This document shows positions 1 through 10,800 of a stretch of DNA of 64,000 bases, piece by piece. The stretch spans positions 19,213 to 83,212 of the forward strand of contig JAHNEJ010000888.1 in the NCBI GenBank assembly GCA_022559845.1. The letters are read 5' to 3'. The position numbers and the translations under genes are program-made. Under the pieces are notes generated by a model. That model saw nothing but the letters and a program-made list of their open reading frames with translations, did no database searches and was not told the origin of the DNA. Source of the stretch: Amorphophallus konjac (Eukaryota > Streptophyta > Magnoliopsida > Alismatales > Araceae). Position 1 is the stretch's first letter; each line of letters begins with the position of its first letter.

Positions 1-344
1 GCCCGTCAACCCGAACTTGGTCCTCCCGGGCCCACTTGTGTCGCCCTTTACCTCCCTGCGTGGAGTGGGCTTATTTGTACTGCTGTAAACATAATGTACT
101 AAGTTCCCGGGAGTACGAACTTCGGCCGGGTGCCGTCTTCGCCACGCCGAGAGCGTGGAGGTATCGCCTTCACCCTTACACTTGGCATTAGCTTAATTCT
201 TTATATGCTTTATATGCCGCTGCTAGAGAGCATGTGTAGGGATACCTAGCTCGCCTTCAATTTATAATATCACTGCTGCGAGAGAGAGCGAAGCCGTCCC
301 GTGACCCGATCCGGGCGCAAAAGAGAGCCGACCACCCTAGTTCA
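1..344. other. Unassigned left edge joined to mid-pol of element 1
   Basis: No convincing coding sequence. The stretch carries CACGCCGAGAGCGTGG-like GC-rich sequence, then an AT-richer part, and passes straight into the spacer before the reverse transcriptase of element 1. Gag and protease are absent, so either a large internal deletion lies here or the sequence belongs to another repeat. I could not match it to the LTR at 14,325. Confidence 0.4.
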
Positions 345-914
345 TTGCCGGTTTCTCAACCGCGCACATCCGACGCTTCCCTCGTTAAGGGACGATCGCG
401 AGCTTGTCGTGTCCGTGGTCCCGTCCCGCATCAACAATCCACTCAGCCGCTGGCACAAGAGATCAAGAAACTTCAAGAAGCTCTGGCGGTGTCTGACGAG
501 GAAGTCGAAGCGCTCGACCCTCAGGATGGCGTTCCAGACTTCGTTGACCTCCAACCGGCACCTCCGGGGATAGAAGACGGAGGCCAAGCCACAGTCGATG
601 AACTGATAGAAGTCAACTTGAGAAATGTGGAGGACCCTAGGCCTACCTTCCTCAGTGTCCAACTATCCCCAGAAGAACGAGAGCTGTACATTCAACTACT
701 ACTAGAATACCGGGATTGCTTCGCCTGGACTTATAAAGAGATGCCAGGTCTGAGCCCCGCTGTCTCACACCATGAACTGGCAATCAACCCTGAAGCCGAG
801 CCGGTGAAGCAACCACCGCGGCGCATGAGGCCAGAGATCATCACCCAAATTTGTGCTGAAGTCGACAAGCTCATTGACGTGGGATTTGTTAAAGAAAACC
901 AGTACACTACATAG
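345..914 (+). pseudogene. Element 1 pol fragment: acidic spacer and N-terminal reverse transcriptase
   Basis: Open from an upstream non-coding join to a TAG at 912-914. After an acidic spacer (VDELIEVNL, EERELYIQLLLEYRDCFAW) it enters the RT N-terminus (PRRMRPEIITQICAEVDKLI). The same position in element 2 has a tryptophan codon, so the TAG is a TGG-to-TAG transition. There is no real start codon here; the frame simply continues into 933-1508 and on to 3956. It is a broken part of one pol frame, not a separate gene. Confidence 0.85.
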
Positions 915-932
915 CTGGCGAATATCGTCCCC

Positions 933-1508
933 GTGAAAAAGAAGAATGGACAGATCCTGATATGTGTCGACTTCCGGGATCTAAATAAAGCCTGCCCCAA
1001 AGATGACTTCCCGGTGCCGATAACCGAGGTCATGATTGATGCTACAACCGGCCATGAGGCCCTATCATTCATGGACGGGTCTTCTGGCTACAATCAGATT
1101 TGGATTGCGGAGCATGACCGAGTCCATACTGCTTTCCGAACTCCTAAAGGCTTTTATCATTACAAGAGAATGCCGTTTGGACTAAAGAATGCTGGCGTAA
1201 CCTATCAGCGCGCAATGACCAAAATTTTTGATGAACTGCTCTACCACAAGGTCGAGTGCTACATAGATGACCTGGTGGTCAAAACCAGAAGAAAAGAAGA
1301 TCATCTGCAAGACCTCCAGATTATTTTTCAGAGGCTGAGGCAGCATGAGCTAAAAATGAACCCTATGAAATGTGCGTTCGGAGTGTCGAGCGGAAAATTC
1401 TTGGGCTTCATCGTCCGATACCGAGGAATCGAGATAGACCCCGCAAAGATCAAGGCGATTCAGGGATTACCTCCACCAAGTAACATCTCCGAGCTGAGAT
1501 CACTATAG
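933..1508 (+). pseudogene. Element 1 pol fragment: reverse transcriptase core
   Basis: RT palm and fingers: DFRDLNKACPKDDFPVP, SFMDGSSGYNQI, MPFGLKNAGVTYQRAM and the catalytic YIDD at 1,260-1,271. All catalytic aspartates are present, so the domain would be enzymatically plausible if translated whole. It stops at TAG 1506-1508, where element 2 has a glutamine codon (CAG/CAA to TAG). Same frame as the fragments on both sides. Confidence 0.9.
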
Positions 1509-1514
1509 GGCCGT

Positions 1515-2276
1515 TTGGCTTATATCCGACGCTTCATTTCTAATTTGTCAGGGCGATGCCAGCCTTTTCACAAGTTGATGATGAAAGATGCCCCTTTTTA
1601 TTGGGATGCAAATTGCCAGGCAGCCTTCGACAAGCTAAAAGATTACCTGAAAACTCCTCCAGTGTTGGGCGCACCGGTGAAAGGACGACCACTGATACTG
1701 TATATAGCAGCGACACATAATTCTCTGGGGGCAATACTGGCCCAGAATAATGAAGAAGGGAAAGAACAAGCCCTCTATTACCTCAGTCGGAGACTGGTCA
1801 GAACTGAAGAGAAATATACTTATATTGAGAAGATCTGTCTGGCGCTGGTCTTCGCAGTTAAAAAGCTCCGACACTATATGTTGTCGCATGAAATCAGCTT
1901 GGTATCCAAAGAGGATCCCCTGAAGTACGTTATGTCTCAACCGGCACTCAAAGGCCGCCTAGGTAAATGGGCGGTAATCCTTATGGAGTTTGATATCTCC
2001 TACGTGCCGCGCAAGGCCGTCAAGGGCCAAGCCATTGCAGACTTCTTCGCTGAGCACCCAGTGCCCGGGGATTGCCCGTTGGAGCCGGAACTTCCTGAAG
2101 ATGAAACCCTAGAAGCCTTGCAAGTACAGCCCTCCTTATGGCAACTATACTTTGATGGCGCGTCCAGAATTGATGCCTCTGCCACCGGGTTAGCCAGGGT
2201 CAGAGCAGGAGCAGGCATAGTCCTGAAATCCCCAGAAGGAGAAGTGGTACATACATCCTGTTCCATAAACAAGTAA
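1515..2276 (+). pseudogene. Element 1 pol fragment: RT connection, RNase H and start of the second RNase H
   Basis: Begins with the RT thumb/connection (RRFISNLSGRCQPFHKLM), then the gypsy RNase H (ALYYLSRRLVRTEEKYTYIEKICLALVFAVKKLRHY split by ordinary spacing), then the start of the additional archaeal-type RNase H (WQLYFDGASR, GAGIVLKSPEGE). It is cut by TAA 2274-2276, where element 2 has a proline codon in the same frame. The double RNase H is the diagnostic feature of the Tat lineage. Confidence 0.88.
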
Positions 2277-2318
2277 TGCACAAACAATGAAGCAGAATAT
2301 GAAGCCCTGATAATCGGG

Positions 2319-3158
2319 TTGCAGATTGCTCTGTCCATGGGAATTCAGATGCTGGAAGCATTCAGAGACTCCATGCTAGTTATAAAACAGCTGGAAGGAG
2401 AGTTCGAGGTGCGAAAGCAAGAGCTCCTCCCCTATCACCAGTTGGCAATTCGCCTGATGTCAAGATTTTATTTCATCAGCATCAAGCACATCAACCGAGG
2501 CCGGGATGCTCAGGCGGATGCCCTCGCTAAGCTGGCTAGTTCTTTGGCGGTCCCGCCAGACACGAGCTTGAATATAACAGTAATCAACCGCCGACAGGTC
2601 CCCAGCATGACAGAGGTCCTGACCGATGAACAAGAAATGGAAGTAGCAGTCATCGAATGGGTTCAGCAGCCCGATTGGCGAGAGCATCTCCTGCGCTGGT
2701 TTCAACACCAGCAACTTCCAAAAGAAAAGGAACAGAGGATGAAGCTCCTAAGGATCAAGGATTCTTACGAGATGAGAAGCGGGACCCTGTTCCGAATTAT
2801 GGCAGATGCCCGAAGGAAAGTCCTACTCCGTTGCTTGTCTTTAGCAGAAGCGGGACAGGTGATGCAGGAAGTCCATGCAGGATCAGCTGGAGCACACCAG
2901 GCTGGCCCGAAAATGAAAATTGAGATAAAGAAGCTGGGTTACTATTGGCCCACTATATTTGATGATTGCTGCAAGTTTGCCAAAGCTTGTCAGAAATGTC
3001 AAGAACATGCTAATGTGGTAAGGAGACCTCCAGTGCCACTGCATCCCACCCTACCGAGCTGGCCATTTGCTCAGTGGGGCACGGACGTGGTAGGGCCGCT
3101 GCCAGCATCTTCATCAGGGTGCAAATACATCTTAGCAGCTACAGACTACTTCTCCTGA
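2319..3158 (+). pseudogene. Element 1 pol fragment: second RNase H and integrase zinc domain
   Basis: Continues the archaeal-type RNase H, with FRDSMLVIKQ where element 2 has FGDSLLVVKQ (the aspartate is kept), followed by a linker and the integrase HHCC zinc domain (HAGSAGAHQAG ... CQKCQEH). The first integrase aspartate (WGTDVVGPLP) lies near 3,080. It stops at TGA 3156-3158; element 2 has an arginine codon there, consistent with CGA to TGA. Confidence 0.88.
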
Positions 3159-3185
3159 TGGGCAGAAGCAGTAGCACTAAGAGAT

Positions 3186-3956
3186 GTGACGGGAGAGCTA
3201 GTTACAAGATTCTTCCGGCAAAATGTAATATTTCGGTTCGGAATCCCCAGCCGAATCATCTCTGACAATGGCAGTCACTTTAAGAACCAGAAGGTTTATC
3301 GGCTGGCCGACAAATACAAAATCGACTGGAGGACATCCTCCCCCTACAACCCTCAGGCCAACGGACTCACAGAAGCCTTCAACAAGACACTGTGCACGTT
3401 GCTGGCAAAGACTGTCAAGTCTAATAAAAAAGATTGGGAAGAAAGGATGTACGAAGCACTTTGGGCCTATCGTACTGTCTACAAAACCCCAACTGGCTGT
3501 TCCCCCTTCTCCCTTGTCTACGGGTCAGAAGCTGTGGTGCCAATTGAACTTGAGGTTCCTTCATTGCGAGTTGCCATCCAGCACGGACTAGTCAATGGTA
3601 AGCAGACCAATGCAGAAAGAAGATTGGAAGAGCTCATTGAGCTCGAAGGAAAATGCCTCCGGGCGCAGCAAAACATCCAGCTCTACCAAGCTCGCATGGC
3701 CCGTGCTTTTGACAAGCTAGTCAAGGGTCGAGAATTCAAGAAAGGAGACCTGGTAATGGTCAAAAGAAAAGAAGTGATGGCCTCCAACCCCAAAGGGAAG
3801 CTGGTCGAAAATTGGGTCGGGCCGTATATCGTCCGCTGAGTATATGAAGGGGGTGCCTACGTCCTGGTAGACCACAAAGGGGTTATCCAGTTCTCTCCCC
3901 TCAACGGAAGGCATATTAAGTTGTATCATGCAGCGCAGCCAACATTCCCCGAGTGA
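3186..3956 (+). pseudogene. Element 1 pol fragment: integrase catalytic core and C-terminus
   Basis: Integrase core with the second aspartate (ISDNGSHF, about 3,260) and the glutamate (NGLTEAFNK, about 3,370), then ALWAYRTVYKTPTGCSPF and the C-terminal domain (FKKGDLVMVKRKEV, WVGPYIV). An internal TGA at 3837-3839 interrupts the last 39 codons, after which the frame continues to a natural-looking TGA at 3954-3956 (NGRHIKLYHA). It is homologous over its whole length to the integrase of element 2. Confidence 0.88.
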
Positions 3957-5165
3957 TCGGTCGGAATACCCTCTCCTCGGTCAGTGGCACTCCGCCTTAA
4001 CCGAGCTTCCCTTTCCTTGGTTAATGGCATTCCGCCCTAACCGAGCTACCATTTCCTTGGTTTAATGGCATTCCGCCCTAACCAAGCTACCATCCCTTGG
4101 TTAATGGCATTCCGCCCTAACCAAGCTACCTCCCCTTGGTTTAATGGCATTCCGCCCTAACCAAGCTACCATCCCTTGGTTAATGACATTCCGCCCTAAC
4201 CAAGCTACCTCCCCTTGGTTTAATGGCATTCCGCCCTAACCAAGCTACCATCCCTTGGTTAATGGCATTCCGCCTTAACCAAGCTACCTCCCCTTGGTTT
4301 AGTGGCACTCCGCCCTAACCGAGCTACCATTTCCTTGGTTAATGGCATTCCGCCCTAACCAAGCTACCTCCCCTTGGTTTAATGGCATTCCGCCCTAACC
4401 AAGCTACCATCCCTTGGTTAATGGCATTCTGCCTTAACCAAGCTACCTCCCCTTGGTTTAGTGGCTCTCTGCCCTAACCGAGCTACCATTTCCTTGGTTA
4501 ATGGCATTCCGCCCTAACCAAGCTACCTCTCCTTGGTCTAGTGGCATTCCGCCCTAACCGAGCTACCTTCTCCTTGGTTTAGTGACACTCCGCCCTAACC
4601 GAGCTACCTTCTCCTCGGTCAGCGACATTCCACCCTAATCGAGCTACCCTTTTCTTGGTCTAGTGGCACTCCGCCCTAACCGAGCTACCTTTCCCTTGGT
4701 TTAGTGGCACTCCGCCCTAACCGAGATACCCTTTCCTTGGTCTAGTGGCATTCCGCCCTGATCAAGCTACCATCCCTTGGTTAATGACATCTCTGCCCTA
4801 ACCGAGCTACCCTTTCCTTGGTTAATGGCATTCTGCACTAACCGAGCTACCCTTTCCTTGGTCTAGTTGCACTCCGCCCTGATCGAGCCACCTCTCCTTG
4901 GTTTAGTGGCACTCCGCCCTAACCGAGATACCATTTCCTTGATCTAGTGGCATTCCGCCCTGATCAAGCTACCATCCCTTGGTTAATGGCATCTCTGCCC
5001 TAACCGAGCTACCTTGCCTTGGTTAAATGGCATTCCACCCTGACCAAGCTACCTTCCCTCAGTCCAGTGGTAGTCCGCCCTGATCGAGCCACCTCCCTTT
5101 GGTTAATGGCATCCCGCCTTAACCGAACTACCCTTTCCTCGGTCTAGTGGCACTCCGCCTGTCAT
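3957..5165 (+). repeat. 40-bp tandem array with an internal inverted repeat per unit
   Basis: About 30 units of 39-40 bp, two variants alternating over much of the array (roughly an 80-bp higher-order period). Each unit has arms CTTGGTTA and TAACCAAG, or CTCGGT and ACCGAG, around ATGGCATTCCGCCC. It starts right after the pol stop, so it lies in the 3' untranslated part of element 1. Units degrade toward the right. Confidence 0.93.
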
Positions 5166-5300
5166 TACCGGCCTTACGCCCGAATCGGCGAGAGGTCACT
5201 CCTTTGTGTTGGCATTCAGCCCTTGCTAACGAATGATCTATTCTGCCCGGTGCGAGGCCTGATGCTCTGGCCGACAGCCATCTACTGTCAACCAAGGGTC
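5161..5300 (+). repeat. Single unit related to the ~126-bp repeat of element 2
   Basis: GTCATTACCGGCCTTACGCC, then AATCGGCGAG and a CTTGCTAACGAATG segment, parallels the two better units at 42,500-42,750 in element 2. It carries the CGGRC/CYTAC/GYCCG-type hairpin at 5,168-5,182 with one mismatch. Confidence 0.7.
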
Positions 5301-5352
5301 GAATGTCGCATCTCGACCTGCCACCCTACACAAATATAAAAAAGGGAAGAAA

Positions 5353-5582
5353 ATAAAAAAGAGAAAAAAAAAGAAATGGGGTTAAAAATAGAGATACCCC
5401 GCCAGACTTGCTCCCATATCGGGGCAAGTGCAAAAATGGTCGTAACCCAGCTGTGGCGAAAACCCGAAAGGGCGTCGCAGGCAAAATCGGGTACCCCACC
5501 GCGTAAAAACCCGAAAGGGCGCGCGGGCAAAAGCAAGAGGGGGCTGGCTTCAGCGAAAACCCGAAAGGGCGCTTGAGTCAGT
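5353..5582 (+). other. Structured RNA module, copy A (three GAAA-capped stem-loops)
   Basis: Starts with GGGGTTAAAAATAGAG then ATACCCC (5,378-5,400), followed by a stem with arms ACTTGC and GCAAGT. Three CCCGAAAGGG hairpins follow at 5,463, 5,510 and 5,560 (spacing 47 and 50). Each is preceded by an unpaired A-run and enclosed by a longer lower stem, for example CTGTGGCG with CGTCGCAG and CTGGCTTCAGCG with CGCTTGAGTCAG. In genomic RNA sense the loop is GAAA, a GNRA tetraloop. Copies B and C keep spacing and pairing while bases change. The function is unknown. Confidence 0.85.
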
Positions 5583-5659
5583 AAAGTGGTAATTCCCAAA
5601 TGCCTCTCCTATTCTCCACCCAACAAACTCCGAAAGGGACAATCATCAAAGCCCCGCCG
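5583..5659. other. Short linker between module A and the 119-bp array
   Basis: Contains CTCCGAAAGGGAC, a partial echo of the module hairpin, and nothing else I can assign. Confidence 0.4.
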
Positions 5660-6100
5660 GAAATCCTTTAACACACCCTTTGCGACCCTCGTCATCATCG
5701 GTGAGATCGGTCGATCTCTACCCTCAACTCGGACCTTACGTCCCTGTTGACAACCCCATCCTTGTTTTGGCAGTAACATATGCCGGTGAACACACCCTTT
5801 GCGACCCTCGTCATCATCGGCGAGATCGGTCGATCTCTACCCTCAACTCGGACCTTACGTCCCTGTTGACAACCTCGTCCTCGTTTCGGCAATAACATAT
5901 GCCGACGGACAAACCCTTTTCGACCTTCGTCATCCTCGACAAGGTTGGCCGATCTCTACTCTCAACTTGGGCCTTACGTCCCTGTTAACAATCTCATCCT
6001 TGCTGATAAACCCACTTTCGATCCTCGTCATTGTCGACGAGATTGGTCGATCTTTACCCCTAACTCGGATCTTACATCACACTTCGACCTACCATCCTTT
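5660..6100 (+). repeat. ~119-bp tandem array, four units
   Basis: Unit starts (ACACCC or ACAAACCC) lie near 5,673, 5,792, 5,910 and 6,008. Each unit has GAGATCG-GT-CGATCTC (or a variant) followed by CTCGGACCTTACGTCC. The last unit is shortened to about 100 bp and diverged. Confidence 0.88.
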
Positions 6101-6111
6101 ATAAAAAAAAG

Positions 6112-6335
6112 AAAAAAGAAAAAATGGGGTTAAAAATAGAGGTACCCCGCCAGACTTGCTCCCATATCGGGACAAGTGAAAAAATGGCCGTAACCCAGCT
6201 GTGGTGAAAACCCGAAAGGGCATCGCAGGCAAAATCGGGTACCCCGCCGCGTGAAAACCCGAAAGAGCGCGCGGGCAAAAGCAAGAGGGGGCTGGCTTCG
6301 GCAAAAACCCGAAAGGGCGCTTGGGTCAGTAATAT
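6112..6335 (+). other. Structured RNA module, copy B
   Basis: Second copy of the module in element 1, with CCCGAAAGGG at 6,211, CCCGAAAGAG at 6,258 (upper stem weakened) and CCCGAAAGGG at 6,308; spacing is again 47 and 50. The first lower stem reads CTGTGGTG with CATCGCAG, a C-G to T-A exchange relative to copy A. It probably arose by duplication of a segment including the 119-bp array. Confidence 0.85.
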
Positions 6336-6435
6336 GAATAAAAAAAATGATCATGAATGATGAATAGTGATGAACCATCCTCCGTCCAGAAGACCATTTA
6401 CAAGGTCGAGGCGGAGTCTTCATCCGATATCTCAC

Positions 6436-7547
6436 TTACATACATCTACCCTCCCGGTCCTTGTCACCATCGGCAAGACCGTCTACCCTTTCGACCCTTG
6501 TCACCATCGACAAGATCGGTCGCTACCCCTTCTGGTTTGTGTCATCATCGGCAAGACCGTCTACCCTTTCGACCCTCGTCACCATCGGCAAGATTGGTCG
6601 CTATCCTTACCCGGTTTGTGTCATCATCGGCAAGACCGTCTACCCTTTCGACCCTCGTCACCATCGGTAAGATTGGTCTCTATCCTTACCCGGTTTGTGT
6701 CATCATCGGCAAGACCGTCTACCCTTTCGACCCTTGTCACCATCGGCAAGATCGGTCGCTACCCTTACCCGGTTTTCGTCATTATCGGCAAGACCGTGTA
6801 CCCTTTCGACCCTTGTCACCATCGGCAAGATCGGTCGCTACCCTTCCGGTTTCTGTCACCATCGGCAGGACCGTCTACCTTTTCGACCCTTGTCACCATC
6901 GGCAAGATCGGTCGCTACCCCTTCCGGTTTGTGTCATCATCGGCAAGACCGTCTACACTTTCGACCCTTGTCACCATCGGCAAGATCGGTCGCTACCCTT
7001 ACCCGATTTTCGTCATTATCGGCAAGACCGTCTACCCTTTCGACCCTTGTCACCATCGGCAAGATCGGTCGCTACCCTTCCGGTTTCTGTCACCATCGGC
7101 AGGACCGTCTACCTTTTTGACCCTTGTCACCATCGGCAAGATCAGTCGCTACCCCTTCCGGTTTGTGTCATCATCGACAAAACCGTCTACCCCTTTCGAC
7201 CCTTGTCACCATCGGCAAGATCGGTCGCTACCCTTACCCGGTTTCTGTCACCATCGGCAGGACCGTCTACCTTTTCGACCCTTGTCACCATCGACAAGAT
7301 CGGTCGCTACCCCTTCCGGTTTTTGTCATCATTGGCAAAACCGTCTACCCCTTTCGACCCTTGTCACCATTGGCAAGATCGGTCGCTACCCCTTCCGATT
7401 CTTGTCACCATCGGCAAGACCGTCTACCCTTTTCGACCCTTGTCACCATCGGCAAGATCGGTCGCTACCCTCCGGGTTCTTGTCACCATCGGCAAGACCG
7501 TCTACCCTTTTCGACCCGTGTCACCATCGACAAGGTCGATCAACATC
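6436..7547 (+). repeat. ~76-bp tandem array made of two ~38-bp half-units
   Basis: About 14 copies of a dimer. One half reads CACCATCGGCAAGACCGTC plus TACCCTTTCGACC, the other CACCATCGGCAAGATCGGTC plus GCTACCC. All three forward frames are open for hundreds of codons because the units lack stops. No start context, domain or conservation argues for translation. Confidence 0.93.
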
Positions 7548-7894
7548 TCCCCCAATCAGGGTCAATAGTGGAATTACCATGAGCAGCCAGCAGTCACGGT
7601 TTCGACGCCTCTTAGCAAGGCCTACGTCTGTGCCAACCTGGCAACCTCTGGAACCCCGTCCCGCGGTGGAGCGAGGCCCCCATCCTTTCCTTGAGAGGGT
7701 GGATGCTCTCCTGCGACACGGACATGGAGGTACTTCCAAGCAGGTCGCCAGAATTGCCACAAGACATAACTGAATGCGAGTGTGAATGTGAACAAAAAAT
7801 ATATGGTGAAGGAAAACTTCTATCTTCATTACAAAAAGGGGAAGTGAATACAAAAGGAGCCCTTCTGAGGGGACGTATTACAAAGGCGGATCAG
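7548..7894. other. Non-coding stretch between array and antisense gene
   Basis: No array or gene. A GAGGCCCCCATCCTTTCC-like segment with CTCTCCTG resembles sequence near 34,620-34,680 at the same place in element 2, so it is probably a conserved part of the element's 3' region. It may contain the 3' end of the antisense transcript. Confidence 0.45.
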
Positions 7895-10800
7895 CTAAGG
7901 CCGCCTGAAGATATCAATAAAGTCAATAAGCCCAACATGAGGAGCCGCCCCCAGTTCATGGAGCTGCGCTTCCTCTTCCTGAACCCGAGCCACCTCAGTC
8001 TCCAGAGACGCGAGTCGGCCCTCCAGCAAAGAAGTTCTTTCGATGCCTTGGACTTCCGCGGCCTCTAGCCGCGGTATCTCGGCTTCTATAGTAGCCAATT
8101 CAGCGCGGAGTTCTTCCCATCGGCTACGTAGAATGTGCGCCTGAGTTACGGAAGCTTCAACCTGAGCCTTGCTCTCCTGAAGATCAGAGATCAGAGACGT
8201 CAGCTCCGCCTGACAGTCAACTCTCTACAGTTTGAGGGCCGCCAGCCGGTCGCCCATCATCTTCTCGAGAAAGTCCCGACGATTCACAAACTTCAACAAG
8301 AAAAGCACCCGATGGGTCCAGATATCTAGAGGGCAGCCCAGCGCCTGCAGCCCGATCGTCAGTCGCGCAGCCACTTCCTTCAACTGGGAGTAAGACAGCG
8401 CTGGCTGAGATTCCACAACCTGACGCAGCATCTCTAGACGCTGCCAGACAAATTCCTCCGATGAGGTAATGCCCAGGGAAGCCGCCGGAGACACCTCGAA
8501 GGTCACTTCCCTGTCTATGGCGGCCCATAAGCCGGTGTCCGGCTCGGAAGAAGAAGATGGAACGACCGTCAAAGCCGAAGAAGCAGATACCACGGTAGCA
8601 TGTTCCTGCTCCGTCAGACTCCTGTTAGGGCTTCCTTCAACGGAGCCTAGAAGGGACAGAGGTTCTAACTCTGGCTCCGGCACAAATGGAGTTGCAGAAT
8701 CAGGCGCGATCGTCATTGTGGCCGCCGGGACGAAAGCAGACCCCCTTTGCGGGTCAGCCTCAGCCCTCAACTCTGTCGTCGACGCCAGGGCGAGACTCTC
8801 CCCCGACTGGCTCGGCTCTGAAGGTAATCCCCCAGCAGCCGCATGTATCCTCACCGGCACGGGGCGAAGTAGGGTAATTGTCCCTGAAGGAGATGCGGTG
8901 GCCAGCGGTAGCAGATCCGAGGCCTCTGATGAGACCACAGCAGTACCAGAAGTCGATGCCGGGGAATGAATAGCGGCGTCGGGTTCCTGGAATGAAAATT
9001 CATGTAAACACCAAAGTGGCAAAAAAAAAAGGAGGGGGATATGCGGCTCTGTAAAGGGGCGAACAGGATTTACTATGATGACAGTATCCACCTCTTCAAG
9101 CCCCTGAATAGAAGATTCCAACCCTGCAGATGAAGCAGCAAAAGGAGGGGTTATCTCCACCTCCACGTCCAATCCAGCAAATTCCTCCTGTAACACTCCC
9201 TCGGATGGTGCCCTCGGCAGCCTCGGAGGACTGAAAATCAAAGCATCGCTCGACAGTATGAAGGGAGCCGTTGCCCCTTTGATGTCTGTTGCAGACACTT
9301 GTTCATCACCTTCTGAAGAATGATGCTCAGTCTCTTCGTCAGAAGGGGTGGTAGAGCTACTCGAAGAAATATCTATGCTGATCTCGGGCTGGCCCGCCTC
9401 CTCCGTCGCCTGACGGGACGCTGAGCGGGTGAGCACACGTCACAATGGGATAGCACCCTTCTTCAGCACAGTCTTGTGTCCCGCGGGCTGTGAAGGAGCT
9501 TCCACAACAGGCGCCTTAGCCGCCGTGCTGACCACTCCTGCCATCACAACAAAACAAGTGCATAAGGCAGGACGGAAAGCTCAATAAAAGGGGAACCTAA
9601 AGAACCACAATTGTTCAGCTCACCCTCAGCCTTGCTGGCAGGCGTAGGAGAAGGAAGTCTGACATCCTCCTCAACAGCGGGGAGACTCTCCCCTGTAGCT
9701 CCAGCTATCTCAGTCACCCCTACCGGGGCTATGATAGAAGGCCCTATCTCTCCGGCCTCTAGGGCGGCTTCTTCAGCACATGTGGTGTCAGCCGCTCCTT
9801 GAGCTGAGGTCACGCAAAGAAGACGTCAAAAGAATGGAAACGTCATGAAAAGAGCACTCTTTTATATAGGGAAACTGATGTCATCTTCAGCTGCTTGCTG
9901 AGTGGCTTCTTTCTGAGCGGCAAACTGTTCAAATGATGGCACCTTGGGCAGGGGAGTCTCAGCCGCGTCAGTCGAAGGCCGCTTGGAAGAAGTTTTCCAA
10001 GTTTTCCTCGCTCGGCCTATTGCAACTTTCATTGCAGAAGCCGCTCTCTTTTTGCCAGGCGGCAGTGGAGTAGTTGTCGGCGCTGGTGCAGGGACCTCAA
10101 AATATTCCGGCTTCTGTGCCTGGGAGATGATTTTTCTATAAAGCCCCTGCTGCTTGATATCCGGACGGTCTGTCAAGTAAAGCACATGCCATTATGAAGG
10201 AGCTGAGCAACAAACTAGTCTACATGACAATGGAGGAGCGCTTACCTGCCTGGCCCTTGTAAAAAGACGAGAGTGGCCAATACTGATAAGCCACCTCCTT
10301 ACTTCGGGATGCAGCCTCCCGAACGAGCCAGCAGACGTCGCCAATCTTCTTACACTTTTCGGCCAGGTCCGCATGTCCGTGGGAAGCTATACAATGATAC
10401 AAGCCGAGGTGGTCAAAGCCCCAGACATCGGCATAATGAAAAGATACGAATAGAGGCTTGTCCAGAACACTAGCTGCGGGACTCTCAAGAGTCAGTCCGT
10501 GGATGCTCATCAGGACGAACAGCCAAGATGTATGCTGATAGTATGTCGGGGTTCTGTCCTCTCTATTAACAAACGCTCGACACGGGCAAAAGCGATCCAC
10601 CTCGCACTTCCATGAAACTGCTTTGGAGAGCGGCTCCTCGATAGCGAACGGATACTGCTGAAGCTCCAGGCGGGAACCACCAATCTGACACAAGTGTTCT
10701 AAATTCTGCGTAAAAGCGTCTTCACTTATGTCAGCAAGCACGTGTATCAATGGTTCAGCCACTCCCTCCTTGATAGCTTTTCTGCTCGCCATGTATGTCT

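Noticed and set aside
3957..5165. CRISPR array or centromeric satellite
   Set aside because: Plant DNA, units contiguous without unique spacers, and the array is internal to a retrotransposon.
6357..7773. Forward ORFs of 403 and 468 codons
   Set aside because: They run through the 76-bp array, all three forward frames are open, and the sequence has no domain; openness comes from a stop-free repeat unit.
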